Source: Cynocephalus volans
Lineage: Eukaryota; Chordata; Mammalia; Dermoptera; Cynocephalidae
Reading direction: 5' to 3'
DNA: 64,000 bases
NCBI RefSeq assembly: GCF_027409185.1
Contig: NC_084469.1
Location: 101,991,835 to 102,055,834, forward strand
This document shows positions 11,146-23,989 of the stretch, piece after piece; within the stretch, counting starts at the first letter, position 1; every line of letters begins with the position of its first letter. The notes under the pieces were generated by a model. That model ran no database searches and had not been told where the DNA came from. It was given only the letters and a program-made list of their open reading frames with translations. The position numbers and the translations under genes were made by a program.

Positions 11146-11385
11146 CCCCACGGATTTGTCAGCCGACTTCCCCTGGGTGACGGAGACGCAAAGGATTACT
11201 CAAAGCCCATCTCTTCTAAGCAGTGAGAGGCCCCAACGTGGTTAAAGTCCCACGGGAACCCTCAAGCAAGAGGGATCTCTTCCTTCAGAAATTAATGCTG
11301 AATTGAGGTTCTCTTCCTGCATTTATTTTCCAGACAAGGAAGTTACAGGAAGAGAACAAAGGTGGTGTTATAGTTTAACAATATA
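11146..11385. other. Unassigned segment between two L1s
   Basis: About 240 bp of non-L1 sequence with moderate GC content. It could be a fragment of an LTR or unique DNA; I could not place it. It supplies the left target-site copy of the next L1. Confidence 0.4.
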
Positions 11386-11574
11386 GGCTGGTAACTTTCT
11401 TTTTTTTTTTTTTTTAAATTTTATTTTGTCAATATACATTATGGCTGATTATTGCTCCCCATCACCAAAACCTCCCTCCATCCTCCCCCCCCCCAACAAT
11501 GTCCTTTCTGTTTGCTTGTCGTATCAACTTCAAGTAATTGTGGTTGTTATATCTTCTTCCCCCCCCGGTTGTTT

Positions 11575-11595
<21 letters not shown>

Positions 11596-11625
<30 letters not shown>
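11596..11625 (+). repeat. (GT)n microsatellite
   Basis: Uninterrupted GT repeat following a poly-T run, inside the 3' UTR of the L1. Confidence 0.9.
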
Positions 11626-11628
<3 letters not shown>

Positions 11629-11642
11629 TTATATATTAATTT

Positions 11643-14600
11643 TTAGCTCCCACCAATAAGTGAGAACATGTGGTATTTCTCTTTCTGTGCCTGACTTGTT
11701 TCACTTAATATAATTCTCTCAAGGTCCATCCATGTTGTTGCAAATGGCAGTATTTCATTCGTTTTTATAGCTGAGTAGTATTCCATTGTGTAGATGTACC
11801 ACATTTTCTGTATCCACTCATCGGATGATGGACATTTGGGCTGGTTCCAACTCTTGGCTATTGTAAAGAGTGCTGCGATGAACATTGAGGAACAGGTATA
11901 CCTTCGACTTGATGATTTCCATTCTTCTGGGTCTATTCCCAACAGTGGGATAGCTGGGTCGTATGGTAGATCTATCTGCAATTGTTTGAGGAACCTCCAT
12001 ACCGTTTTCCATAGAGGCTGCACAGTTTTGCAGTCCCACCAACAATGTATGAGAGTTCCTTTTTTCTCCGCAACCTTGCCAGCATTTATTGTTCAGAGTC
12101 TTTTGGATTTTAGCCATCCTAACTGGGGTGAGATGGTATCTAGTGTGGTTTTGATTTGCATTTCCCGGATGCTGAGTGATGTTGAGCATTTTTTCATATG
12201 TCTGTTGGCCATTTGTATGTCTTCCTTAGAGAAATCCCTACTTAGCTCTTTTGCCCATTTTTTAATTGGGTTGCTTGTTTTTTTCTTGTAAAGTTGTTTG
12301 AGTTCCTTATATATTCTGGATATTAATCCTTTGTCAGATGTATATTTTGCAAATATTTTCTCCCACTCTGTTGGTTGTCTTTTAACTCTATTAATTGTTT
12401 CTTTCACTGTGCAGAAGCTTTTTAGTTTGATATAATCCCTTTATTTGTTTCTTTATTTTTCCTTTTGGTTGCCCGTGCTTTTGAGGTCGTATTCATGAAG
12501 TCTGTGTCCAGTCCTATTTCCTGAAGTGTTTCTCCTATGTTTTCTTTAAGAAGTTTTATTGTTTCAGAGTGTATATTTAAATCCTTAATCCATTTTGAGT
12601 TGATTTTAGTATATGGTGAGAGGTATAGATCTAGTTTCATTCTCCTGCATATGGATATCCAGTTATCCCAGCACCATTTGCTGAAGAGGCAGTCCCTCCC
12701 CCAGTGAATAGGCTTGGTGCCTTTGTCAAAGATCAGATGGAAGTAAGTGTGTGGGTTGATTTCTGGATTCTCTATTCTATTCCATTGGTCAGTGTGTCTG
12801 TTTTTATGTCAGTACCATACTGTTTTGGTTATTATAGCTTTGTTGTATAGCTTAAAGTCAGGTAGTGTTATGCCTCCAGCTTTATTTTTTTGGCTCAGCA
12901 TTGCTTTGGCTATGCGTGGTCTTTTATTATTCCATATAAATGTCTGGATATTTTTTTCCATTTCTGAGAAAAATGTCTTTTGAATTTTGAATTTTGATGA
13001 GGATTGCATTGAATTTGTATATCACTTTGGGTAGTATGGACACTTTCACTATGTTGATTTTTCCAATCCAAGAGCATGGGATATCTTTCCATCTTTTTAT
13101 ATCCTCTCTAATTTCTCTCAGCAGTGGTTTGTAGTTCTCATTATAGAGATTTTTCACCTCCTTGGTTAACTCAATTCCTAAGTATTTTATTTTTTTGGTG
13201 GCTATTGTAAATGGGCAGGCTTTCTTGATTTCTCGTTCTGCATGTTCACTGCTGCAGAAAAGAAATGCTACTGATTTTTGTGTGTTGATTTTGTATCCTG
13301 CTACTGTGCTGAAATCATTTATCAATTCCAAGAGTTTTTTTTTAGAGGTTTTAGGCTGTTCGATATATAGGATCATGTCATCTGCAAACAGGGACAGTTT
13401 GACTTCATCTTTTCCAATCTGGATGCCCTTTATTTCCTTTTCTTCTCTGATTGCTCTGGCTAGTACTTCCAACACTATGTTGAATAGGAGTGGTGAGAGT
13501 GGGCATCCTTAAGAACAGTTCCTGTTCTTAAAGGAAAAGCTTTCAGCTTTTCCCCATTCAGGATGATATTGGCAGTGGGTTTGTCATATATGGCTTTAAT
13601 TATGTTGAGATACTTTCCGTCTATACCTAACTTATAGAGGGTCTTTGTCATGAATGAGTGCTGAATTTTATCAAATGATTTTTCAGCATCTATAGAGATG
13701 ATCATATGGTCCTTGTGTTTGAGTTTATTAATATGGTGTATCACATTTATTGATTTGCGTATGTTGAACCAACCTTGCATCCCTGGGATGAATCCCACTT
13801 GATCGTGATGAATAATTTTACGTATGTGTTGCTGTATTCTGTTTGCTAGTATTTTAGTGAGGATTTTTGCATCTATATTCATCAAGGATATCGGCCTGTA
13901 GTTTTCTTTTTTGGTTATATCTTTACCTGGTTTTGGTATCAGGATGATGTTTGCTTCATAGAAAGAGTTTGGGAGATTTGCGTCCATTTCAATCTTTTGG
14001 AATAGTTTGTAAAGAATCGGTGTCAATTCCTCTTTGAATGTTTGGTAAAATTCTGCTGTGAAGGCATCTGGTCCTGGGCTTTTCTTTGTTGGGAGCCTTC
14101 TGATAACAGCTTCAATCTCCTTTATTGTTATTGGTCTGTTCAAATTTTCTACGTCTTCACGGTTCAGTTTTGGGAGCTTGTGTGTGTCCAGAAATTTATC
14201 CATTTCCTCCAGATTTTCAAATTTGTTGGCATATAGTTGTTTGTAGTAGTCTCGAATGATTCCTTGTATTTCAGATGAATCAGTTGTAATATCGCCTTTT
14301 TCATTTCTAATTTTTGTTATTTGAATCTTCTCTCTTCTTTTCTTTTGTTAGCCATGCTAATGGTTTGTCAATTTTATTTATCTTTTCAAAAAACCAACTT
14401 TTTGATTCATTGATCTTCTGTATTGTTTTTTGGGTTTCAATTTCATTCAGTTCTGCTCTGTCTTAATGATTTCTTTCCGTCTGCTAACTTTAGGTTTGGA
14501 TTGTTCTTATTTTTCTAGTTCTTTAATGTGAAGTGTTAGGTTGTTCACTTGCCATCTTTCCATTCTTCTGAGGTGAGCATTTAATGCTATAAATTTCCCC

Positions 14601-15487
14601 CTTAATACTGCTTTTGCAGTATCCCACGGGTTTTGGTATGATGTATCATTATTTTCATTATTTTCAATAAATTTTTTGATTTCCTGCTTGATTTCTTCTT
14701 GGACCCATATGTCATTAAGTAGTATGCTGCTTAATTTCCGTGTGTTTGTATAGTTTCCAGAGTTTCGTTTGTTATTAATTTCTAGTTTTAATCCATTGTG
14801 GTCTGAGAAAATACATGGGATAATTCCAAAGTTTTTGAATTTATTGAGACTTGATTTGTGACCTAATATGTGATGTATCCTGGAGAATGATCCATGTGCT
14901 GATGAGAAGAATGAATATTCTTAGGTTGTTGCATGGAATGTTCTGTAGATATCTGCCAATTCCAATTGGTCTAGAGTCTTGTTTAGATCTTGTGTTTCTC
15001 TACTGATTCTTTGCCTAGATGATCTGTCTAATATTGACAGTGGGGTGTTCAGGTCCCCTGCTATTATGGTATTAGTGTCTATTTCCTTCTTTACGTCTAA
15101 TAGAGTTTGTTTTATAAATCTGGCTACTCCAACATTGGGTGCGTACATATTTATGATTGTTATGTCTTCTTGATGGATCAGTCCTTTTATCATTAAGTAG
15201 TGTCCCTCATTGTCTCTTTTTATGGTTTTTAGTTTAAAGTCTATTTTGTCAGATATAAGAATAGCTACTCCAGCTCGTTTTTCTTTTCTGTTTGCATGGT
15301 AAATCTTTTTCCATCCTTTCACTCTTAGTCTATGTGAATCTTTATGGGTGAGGTGGGTCTCTTGTAGGCAGCATATAGTTGGGTCCTCCTTTTGAATCCA
15401 GTCAGCCAGTCTGTGTCTTTTGATTGTGGAATTTAAGCCTTTTACATTAAGAGTTGTTATTGAAAGGCGTTGATTTATTCCTAGCAT
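11643..15487 (-). pseudogene. L1 ORF2 (endonuclease/reverse transcriptase), broken
   Basis: The start at 15487 gives the apurinic-type endonuclease domain: TTLNVKGLNS, CLQETHL with the catalytic Glu, NMYAPN, and AGDLNTPLS with the Asp/Asn pair. The reverse transcriptase follows in pieces: the KKSPGPD and FYQTF region, GFIPGMQ and [13 protein letters not shown] (14203-13475), then LSLFADDM with the catalytic Asp pair (frame 13475-12927). C-terminal pieces continue down to about 11643. Several stops and frame changes separate these pieces. L1 ORF2p nicks target DNA and copies L1 RNA into it; this copy no longer can. Confidence 0.88.
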
Positions 15488-15787
15488 TTTATTGGTTGTT
15501 TGCTTGTCTTAGGTGTCTTTTGTTCTTTGCTTTTTGATTTACTGTTTGTTTTCTGTGTTTGTTGGTTCCTTAGGTTGTAGATAATGTTTTTGTTTATTTT
15601 CTCTTCATGAATGCCATTTTTATTATACTAGTGGGTTTTGATTTTTCTTGGGTTTTTATGGCAGTGGTAGTTATTTTTCAGGAACCAAACCCAGTACTCC
15701 CTTGAGGATTTCTTGTAATGGTGGTCGTGTGGTAGTGAACTCCTGAAGTTTTTGTTTGTCTGAGAAATATACTATTTGCCCTTCATT

Positions 15788-16655
15788 TCAGAAGGGTAGC
15801 CTTGTAGGGTAGAGTATTCTTGGCTGGCAATCTTTGTCTTTTAGTATTTTGAATATATCATCCCATTCCTTTCTAGCTTTTAGGGTTTGTGATGAAAAGT
15901 CTGATGTTAGCCTGATTGGGGCTCCCTTATAGGTGATTTGACGCTTCTCTCTTGCAGCTTTTAAGATTCTCTCTTTGTCTCTGAGTTTTGTCAATTTGAC
16001 TATAACATGTCTTGGAGAGGGCCTTTTTGGGTTGAATACATTTGGAGATCGTTGTGCTTCCTAGATCTGAAGATCTGTGATTTTTCCTATACCTGGGAAG
16101 TTTTCTGCCACTATTTTGTTGAATATGTTTTCAATGCAGTCTCTGTTTTCCTCCCCTTATGGAATACCCATGACTCGGATATTTGAGCGCTTAACGTTGT
16201 CTGATATCTCTCAAATTTTCTTCAATGTCTTTGATTCTTTTTTTTTTTTTTTTTTTTGTCTGCTTGTGTTATTTCAAACAGCCCATCTTCAAGTTCAGAG
16301 GTTCTCTCTTCAACTTCGAGAAGCCTGCTGGTTAAACTCTCCGTTGTGTTTTTTATTTCGCTGAATAACTTCTTCAGTTCAGCAAGTTCTGCTACATTTT
16401 TTTTCAGGACATTGATTTCCTTGTACATTTCCTCTTTCAGGTCCTGTATACTTTTCCTTGTTTCATCATGATGTCTAGCTGAGTTTTCTTGTATCTCATT
16501 CAGTTTCCTTAGAATTATCACTCGAAATTCCTTGTCAGTCATTTCAAGGGCTTCTTGTTCTATAGGATCTAGAGTTTGAGATTTATTAACTTTTGGTGGT
16601 GTACTTTCTTGAATTTGTATTTCTGGTATCTTTTTTTTGATGTTTATTCATTGTG
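15788..16655 (-). pseudogene. L1 ORF1 (RNA-binding chaperone), broken
   Basis: The N-terminal coiled coil is visible at 16542-16222: heptads around LNEIQENSA, KKNVAELAELKKLF and LLEVEERTSELEDGLFE. The C-terminal nucleic-acid-binding domain is visible at 15994-15788 (DKERILKAAREK, ITYKGAPIRLTSDFS, ARKEWDDIFKIL). A T run near 16240 and stops interrupt it. ORF1p normally forms trimers that package L1 RNA. Confidence 0.82.
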
Positions 16656-18448
16656 GCAGGTGGTTTCACAGTCCACCTGTTTGAGACTATTGACTAACTA
16701 AGATGTTGCTGTGGTTGCCAGTTTGGTATGGCTACCTCCGTAACTGCTCAGTTGGCCTCTAGTGCCTTGTGTGTGTGGTTGCCTTGGGTCTTGGGCTTCT
16801 CTGGGGAGCCACCTCTCTGGTCAGCTTGGACTCTGCTGGGCTGCTGGATCACGGGGCAGTACTGCAGGGTGTGTGGTCTCTGCTGAGCTTCCACTTCCCA
16901 TGCAGGACTTCTCCCTGTTCTGTGCGCTCTGGCCCAGGCTGTTGGATCACGCAGTGGCGACCTCACAAGGTGTGTGGTTTCTGTCAAGTCTCCGCCTCCC
17001 TAGCCAGACGTCTTCCCACTCTGTGCGCACTGGTCTGGGCTGTGACGTGTCTTCTGCAGCCCTCGTCTGTCAGCTGGGCCTTCAAGACTGTGCTCGGCAC
17101 TGCCTCACCCAGGAAGTCTACCAGGTTTCTGCTAGGTGCAGACGACCAGTCACTCTGGGTGCCTTTGTAGCACAGTGTAGCTCTTTCTCGGGACTTATCA
17201 CCTTCCTCCTGGTATCACGATTATTTGTGTACTTGTCTTATCTCCCACACCAGAGCATGATCTCCTTGGGGGAGGAACTTGCAGCACACAGTTCACCTGT
17301 GAATCCCCCCGGTGCGGACCGAGTCCGGTGCCCGCCCGCAGTCAGCTCTCCGGCAGGTTCAAGCGAACTCAGGGATGCTCCGACCACACTATTGTAACCA
17401 GAAATCGGTTAGGCGTTTTTCCAAACTGGTGGCCACAGAGATGATATCTGCCTCCCAGTAACAGGAAGTTTACCGGGGGCGCAGCCCAGGGTGCGGTGGA
17501 GTGACAGTCGGCCCAGCCCGTACTTCCTTGCCCTCCTGACGCTGGCCAGGGACGCCCCATGGCACCAGCCCCGCCAGAGAACTGCAGAGGGAGTGGGAAG
17601 GGAGGCCAGCCCGTGGGCCCTGGGAAGCCCCGCACCGAGGCAAGCAAGTGGGAAGGCTCAGTGAGGAGCTGAGCCCGGCGAGAAGGACAGGCTTGGCCAA
17701 GCCGGGCCAGAGCCGCCACCACCTGAGAAAATGGAGGCAGCCCCGGGGCCGGTAAGTGGCCCAGTGGGGCAGGAAGAAGCCAGGTGGGCATCCATCCCCC
17801 AAGCAGGGCCGGGCCAGGGGTCACTCACAGGGCTGTGCCAGGTCGGGCGGCTCCCTCTCTGCCTCTGCATCGTCACCATCCCCGTTCTCGGCTGCCGCCA
17901 CCTTGGGCTGCTCACTCGGTCCCTCGGCGTGGCTCGGGCGCTCCCAAGAATCTTCTTTTATGCCGGCCTGAATAGGCCAGCTGGCCGCCTTCAGCGTGGC
18001 CCCGGCCTCTGGGATCCTGGCAGCATCAACAGCAGCCCCAGCGCTGTGTTCCCTGTTTAGAGACTCGCTTTTGCAGCTAAGAATCAGTTCTTTTCCTGCT
18101 CCACACTTCAAAGCTGTTGCCTGTAAATGAGGCAGCCTCTCCTGCCAAGGGCAAAGTGGCGGTCAGCCCCCACGACCTGTCACCAGCAGCGGTCCTCCCT
18201 TAAGAGATGGCAAGAGGAAGGTCCACAAGTTTACCGGCTGCCTGAGGCCCAGTGGCCGCCTTTTCCACCTCAGCTACTCTGCGCCAACTGCCGCAGCCAC
18301 CGCCATCTTGGGCAGCTCCAGGGTGGAGTCCATCACCTGACAGAAATGGGACGTGAGGGCAATTTCCGGTCGAGCAACAAACTACAGAATTTCCTCCTAG
18401 AAATCTGAAAAACCGGCTTTCAGCTTGGGCCACTGGAAGGAAGAAGAG
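16656..18448 (-). promoter_or_regulatory. L1 5' UTR with internal repeats
   Basis: GC- and CpG-rich leader of the full-length L1, containing the internal promoter of this family. It carries imperfect ~100-bp direct repeats around 16840-17060 (GCTGNTGGATCACG ... GGTGTGTGGT). A GCCGCCATCTTGG motif near 18298-18311 resembles a YY1 site, as found near L1 starts. Long open frames here on both strands are not genes. Confidence 0.65.
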
Positions 18449-18462
18449 GGCTGGTATCTTTC

Positions 18463-18734
18463 AGTGAAACAACCAGATGACATTCCAATAATGCTATCAA
18501 CAAAAGCTTTGATCTTAACAAACATTCCTTCTTATAGCAATTTCTCAGTATCTTTACATAACAGTCACTAACTAGTCTGTCTCTGAGCCAGCAACCTGCT
18601 GTGCAACAATTCTTTATCTCACACCAGAGACTCATGGCCTGAGGAAAATTTCCTGTCCTTGCAAGTTCAATATTTGAAACTGCAAGACTTTGGAAAACCA
18701 AGCCCTGTGTGGTACATTTGCTTTATAGTATATT
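18463..18734. other. No gene or recognised repeat
   Basis: Short spacer between the full-length L1 and an older L1 fragment. Confidence 0.4.
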
Positions 18735-19387
18735 CCACAATATTGAATAGAAGTGGCAAGGGTGGGCACCCTTGTCTTGTTATTGATCTTAAAGTAAAAA
18801 CTTTCACTTTTAAACCAGAGTATGTTAGCTGTGGGCTTGTCATATATGGCCATTATTATGCTGAGGTACATTCCTCCTATGCCTAACTTGTTTAGAGTTT
18901 TTATCATGAAAGCTGTTGAATCTGTCAGATGCTTTTTCTGAACTTATTGAGGTAATCCTAAGATTTTCGTCCATTATTCTGTTACTGTGGTGTAACATAT
19001 TTACAGATCTATGTATGCTGAACCATCTTTACACCCTATGGATAAATCCCACTTGAACTATGGATCATGGCTTATGATCCTTTTAATGTGCTGTTGAATT
19101 TGGCTTGCTAATATTTTTTGGATCATTTTTACATCTGTGTCCATCAGAAATATTTGTCATTTTCTTTTCTTGTGGTGTCTTTGGCTTTGATATCAGGATA
19201 ATGCTGGCCTCATAAAATGAATTTGGAAGTGTTCCTATCTCTTCAGTTTTTTGGAAGAGTTAGAGAAGGATTGCTGTTAATTATTCTTAAAATGTTTGGT
19301 AGAATGTACCAGTGAAAAGCCATCTGGTCCTGGACTTTTCTTTGTTGGGGAAGGAGAGTTGATTACTGAGTCAGTCTCTTTACTTGT

Positions 19388-19905
19388 AATGATGGTTAAT
19401 TTTAGGTGTCATCTTGACTGGACTGAGAGATGCCTAGGTGGCTGGTGAAGCATTGTTTCCGGGCATGTCTGTGAGGGTGTTTTCAGAGGAGATTGGTGTG
19501 TAAGTTCGTCAGCTGAGTGGGAAATATCCACCCACGTGTGGGCAGGCATCATCTAATTGGCTTGGGGCTCAGATGGAACAAAAAGGTATAATACCTAATT
19601 CTCTCTCTCTCCACTCCTCATTTTGCTCCCCCTGCCCCTCTCTTACAGAGAGGGACACCCTTCTTCTGTCCATGAACATCAGAACTCCAGGTTCTTTGGC
19701 CTTCGGGGCCTCTTGGCCCTTTGGCCTCCAACTGAGAGTTACACCATCAGCTTCTTTGGTTCTCGGGCCTTCAGACTTGGACTGAGCCATGCTACCAGCT
19801 TGTCTGATCCTCCAGCTTTCAGACAGCCTATCATTGGACTTCTCAGCCTCCGTAATCATGGAAAGCAATTACCCTAATAATTTCCCTGTTATATATTTAT
19901 ATCTA
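19388..19905 (+). repeat. Nested interspersed repeat, probably LTR-type, family not named
   Basis: A ~0.5-kb block beginning TGGTTAATTTTAGGTGTC and containing CAGAACTCCAGGTTC, and CAGCCTCCGTAATCATG near its end. This matches a widespread mammalian repeat I recognise but cannot name with confidence. It splits the L1 between 'TCTCTTTACTTGT' and 'TATTGGTCTGTTCAG'. Confidence 0.55.
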
Positions 19906-20069
19906 TATTTGTTATTGGTCTGTTCAGATTTTCTATTCCTTCGTGATTCAGTTTTGGAAGATTTTATGTTTCTAGAGATTAGTCCATCTCTTCTAGGTTA
20001 TCCAATTTGTTGACATGTAATTGTTCATAATAGTCTCTTATGATTTCTGTTTCTGTGGTATCGGTAGTA

Positions 20070-20296
20070 TAGCTGGCCCTCCGCATCTGTAGTTTCTGTA
20101 TTCATGGATTTAACCAACCATGGATCAAAAATATTGGGGAAAAAATTTTTTTTCTTGTCATTAAAGTACCCAGGAGAATGTGCATAGATTATGTGCAAAT
20201 ACTATGCCATTTTATATCTGGGACTTGAGCATCTGAGTATTTTGGTATCCGTGGAGGTCCTAGAACCAATCCCCCATGGATACCACAGGACAACTA
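20070..20296. mobile_element. TcMar-Tigger-like MITE nested in L1
   Basis: Terminal inverted repeats with a TAGCTGGCCCTCCGCAT left end and a right end reading, on the other strand, TAGTTGTCCTGTGGTATCC. TA dinucleotides flank both ends (20068-20069 and 20297-20298), as in Tc1/mariner-group insertions. Internal words (CATGGATTTAACCAACCATGG) are typical of a known mammalian Tigger-type MITE. Confidence 0.65.
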
Positions 20297-21363
20297 TAAT
20301 GTCTTCTTTTTCATTTTTGACTTTTTTTTTTTTTGAGCCTGCTCTTTTTCTTAGTCTAGCTAAAGATTTCTGTTTGCTTTATCTTTTCAAATAAACCAGC
20401 TCTTAGTCTCACTCATCTTTTCTGATCTCTATTTCATTTGTCTGCTGTGATCTTTGATAATCTTTCCTTTGTATAACTGGGCTTATTTCTTTTTTCTAGT
20501 TCCCTGAGGTGTAATGTTAGGTTGTTTATTTGAGATATTTTTTTTTCAATGTAGGTAATATTGCTATAAATGTCCCTCTTAGAAATGTTTTTGCTTCATC
20601 CTATGAGTTTTGATATGTTGTGTTTTCATTTTCATTTGTCTCAAGATATTTTTTGATTTCTCTTTGATTTCTTCTTTGACTCATTGGTTGTTCAGGAGCA
20701 TGTTGTTTAATTCCAATGTATTTGTGAATTTTCTAGTTTTCCTCCTGTTATTGATTTCTACTTTTACACTCTTGTGGTCAGAAAAGATACTTGATATGAT
20801 GTCAGTTTTCTTAAATTTTTAGGACTTGTTTTGTGGCCTAACATATGATCTGTCTTGGAGAATGTTTTGTGTGCCCTTGAGAAGAATGTGTATTGTGCTA
20901 CTGTTGGATGAATGTTCTGTAAAAGTTTGTTAGATCCATTTGGTGTATAGTGTTGTTTGAGTCCAGTGTTTTCTTTCTGATTTTCTGTCGGGATGACATG
21001 TCCATTATTGGAAGGATGTTGAAGTCCCGTACTATTATTGCATTGCTATTTCTTTCTTCAGATCTGTTAACATTTGCATTATGTACTAGGTGCTTTCTAC
21101 ATATATAGGAGCATATGTATTTATAATTGTTATATATTCTTGATGAATTGACCCCTTTGTCATTATATAATGAATTTGTCTCTTGTGACAGCTTTTGCCT
21201 TAAAGTTTATTTTGTCTAATATAAGTTTAGCCACTTTTGGTTACCACTTGCATGGAATATCTTTTCCCAATCCTTCACTTTCAGCCTGTGTGTGCCCTTA
21301 AAGCTAGTCAATCTCTTGTAAGTAGCATGTAGTTAGATCTTACTTTTTTAAATCCATTCAGCC

Positions 21364-21760
21364 TGTATCAGTCCATTTCTGTTGCTTAAAATAAAACACA
21401 CAGAACTGGATAAATTATAAGAAAATTAAATTTAGTACTTAACAGTTTCAGAGGCTGGGAAGTCCAAAGTCCAGGGACACATCTGATGAAGGCTTTGGTG
21501 GTGGCAATAGTGACAGCAAGGTATCACATTGTAAAAATGGTGGAGCAGAGACAGCAAAGACTAACTTTCTCATTCACTCTTTTTCTAAAGCCCTCAGAAC
21601 CATGCCCATGACCACCATTTTTAATCCATTCATTATGGCATGGTCCTACAATCTGATCACCTCTTTAAGGCCCCACCTTTCAATTACCATAATATGATTT
21701 CCTACTCTCAACAGTTACAGTGAGGATTAAGTTTGGGGAGGACGTTCAACCCAAGGCATA
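21364..21760 (-). repeat. MaLR-type LTR (THE1/MST/MLT1 group), minus strand
   Basis: It begins TGTATCAGTCCATTTCTGTTGC and includes the typical minus-strand phrases CTGGGAAGTCCAAAGTCC, ATGGTGGAGCAGAGA and CCCCACCTTTCAATTACC. It is nested in the L1 and closely related to the copy at 36970. Confidence 0.8.
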
Positions 21761-22620
21761 GTCACTCTATGTCTTTTAAGCGGCAAATTTAATCCTTTTA
21801 GATTTAAAATAATTATTGCTAGATGAAGACTTATTGTTGCCATTTTATTAATTGTTTTCTGTTTTGTAGTTCCTTTGTTTCTGTCTTTCTTGCTTCCTTT
21901 GTTATTTGATGACTTGTGCTGGTATACTCTGATTTCTTACTCTTTATGTTTTGTGTCTCTACTACTGGTTTTTTATTTGTATTTACTATGAGGCTTACAT
22001 AAAACATCTTATAGTCATAACAATCTGTTTTAAGCTGATAGCAACTTAACTTTGATTGCATACAAAAATGTACACTTTTAATTCTTCCACACACCCTTTG
22101 TTATTGATGTAACAATTTACTTTTTATATTGTGAATCCATTAACAAATTATTATTTTTATTTGTAATACTTTGTCTTTTAAGCTTTATACTAGAGTTAGG
22201 TGATTTATGTACCACTATAACAGTATTAGAGTATTCTGTATTTGACTATATGCTTACCTTTGCCAGTGAGTTTCATATCTTCATATGTTTTAATGATGCT
22301 TATTAGTGTCCTTTTGTTTCAGCCTGCAGACCTCTCTTTAGCATTTCTTGTAAGACGTATCTAGTGGTGATGAACTCCTTCAGTTTTTGTTTGTCTGGGA
22401 AAATCCTTATCTCTCCTTCATTTCTGAAGGAGGGCTTTGCTGGGTATAGTATTCTTGGTTGGTAATTTTTTTTCTTTCAGCACTTGGAATATATTATCCC
22501 ACTCTCTCCTGTCCTGCCAGGTTTCTGCTGAGAAATCTGACAGTTTTGTGGGGGCTTCCTTGTATGTAATGAGTTGCTTTTTACTTGCTGCTTTTAAAAT
22601 TCTATCTCTGACTTGACAAT

Positions 22621-23989
22621 TTAATTATACTGTGTTTCAATGATCTCTTTACAGTATAGTAGAGGAGATATAAAAACATCTAACCAAACAAATTTATAAT
22701 TTCAAGTTTATGATGAATTTGAAGATCAAACAGAGAGTGATATTAAGAGAAAATACCCCCCCAAAAAAGGCTTTGTTTTTTATGGGAGTGAGTGCAGTAG
22801 TAAAAACCCAAAAAGGTTACATCAAGGACATGACATTTAAACTGAGATAAAAAATACAAGGAAATGGAGTTAGCCAGATGGGAATAGAGATTCAGGGGAG
22901 GGGTGTCACGGTATGGGAAGTGTTCCTTATAGAGACAGTATCATGGATCTTTTGATTAATTGGTTAATTATATCTTAGATTGAGAGGGGAGAAGTGTGCA
23001 TTAAGGATTAATTCCAAGTTTGACACTAGCAGCCATTTACGGAAATAGAGGAATATGCTGAGTGAGGAAATATGATTAAATCTTTGTTATAGAACTGATG
23101 GTAAAAAAAAGATTCATTAAAATGGTATAAATCAAGTAAAAATAGAAAAAAGAAAACCAAAAACGTTATAGTGCTTTAGTTTCGTGAATAGAAAATCAGT
23201 TGAGGAATTAGACTGAAAGGCTGAGCATTGAAAAGATAAGTACTCCAAGATAATTCATATGTGTCAAGTCAATCTTACCAAGGTGTATATGTTTATATAC
23301 AGACAGCCAAATTCTCTGGGTGGTCCTGCAGCCAACCCTGAGCCCCTCCTCAGTCCCCAGCTGAGGCCAAACATCCAGGATACTCCTTGCCAGTTGAGCT
23401 ATCTATCGAGCCTGCTGAGCCTGAGCTTCTGCTCCCTCCTCTCCCCAGTGGCTGGGACTATACTTGATGATGTACATTTGGTACCTGGTTCGGGGGGGGG
23501 GGGTTCCATGAAGAAGATCGGGCAGCCTCAAAGCATTCTTCTGTCTTATGGATTTGTACTAAGAGTCTATGTGAGAGTCACAGGCTGAGAACAAGGAATT
23601 GTTTTCAGTTGGCTTTAACTCTGTGGAGACCTCGAGAAACTGGTCCTGATTAAATGATGAATGCAGCAGAGGAATTAAGCAGTCCAGAGAATGAGGGGTG
23701 AATGTGTTTGGTTTCAAGCAGGTTGAGGAAAAGCTGTCTCTTTTAGATTCTATAAAAGCTAAAGAGGCTAATGGCTCTGAGGTATTTTCTCTATCCTGCT
23801 CCAGGTAAAAGAGGCCCTTCCCCATAGAAACATGATTTTTAAAAGTCATGTACTTAGATACTGACCACCTTCTACGTAGAATGCCAGCAGATAGATGTAG
23901 GAGTGACGAATTTAAAAATCACCCTTTGGCAATCACCATATAGTAGTAATAATCATTTACCCCAGAAGCTTCATTGAATGAATATGTTT
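22621..23989. other. No gene or recognised repeat
   Basis: Intronic-type DNA. The only simple feature is a G run at about 23492-23503. Confidence 0.45.

Larger units (their letters stand above)
11400..18448 (-). mobile_element. Full-length L1 (LINE-1), decayed
   Basis: On the minus strand: a 5' UTR (about 18448-16660), ORF1, ORF2, a 3' UTR and an A-rich tail (T run at 11400-11415). The ends are fixed by a 14-bp duplication with one mismatch, GGCTGGTAACTTTC at 11386-11399 and GGCTGGTATCTTTC at 18449-18462. At about 7.05 kb it is full length, which is uncommon for L1s. Both ORFs are interrupted, so it is not active. Confidence 0.88.
18735..22620 (-). repeat. Older L1 (ORF2 to ORF1 region), interrupted by three nested repeats
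   Basis: Minus-strand landmarks appear in correct L1 order: the 'AATAGAAGTGGCAAGGGTGGGC' region (RT) at the left, then GATCATTTTTACATCTGTG, CTTTTCTTTGTTGGGG, the endonuclease region (20950-21350) and the ORF1/ORF2 junction (22320-22620). Removing the inserts at 19388-19905, 20070-20296 and 21364-21760 restores L1 continuity. It is more diverged than the L1 at 11400. Confidence 0.8.

Noticed and set aside
16762..18060. Long open frames in both directions
   Set aside because: They fall in the GC-rich 5' UTR of the full-length L1 and match no protein family.
23259..23849. Open frames on both strands of about 100 codons
   Set aside because: No family signature, no splice context, and a homopolymer G run inside.
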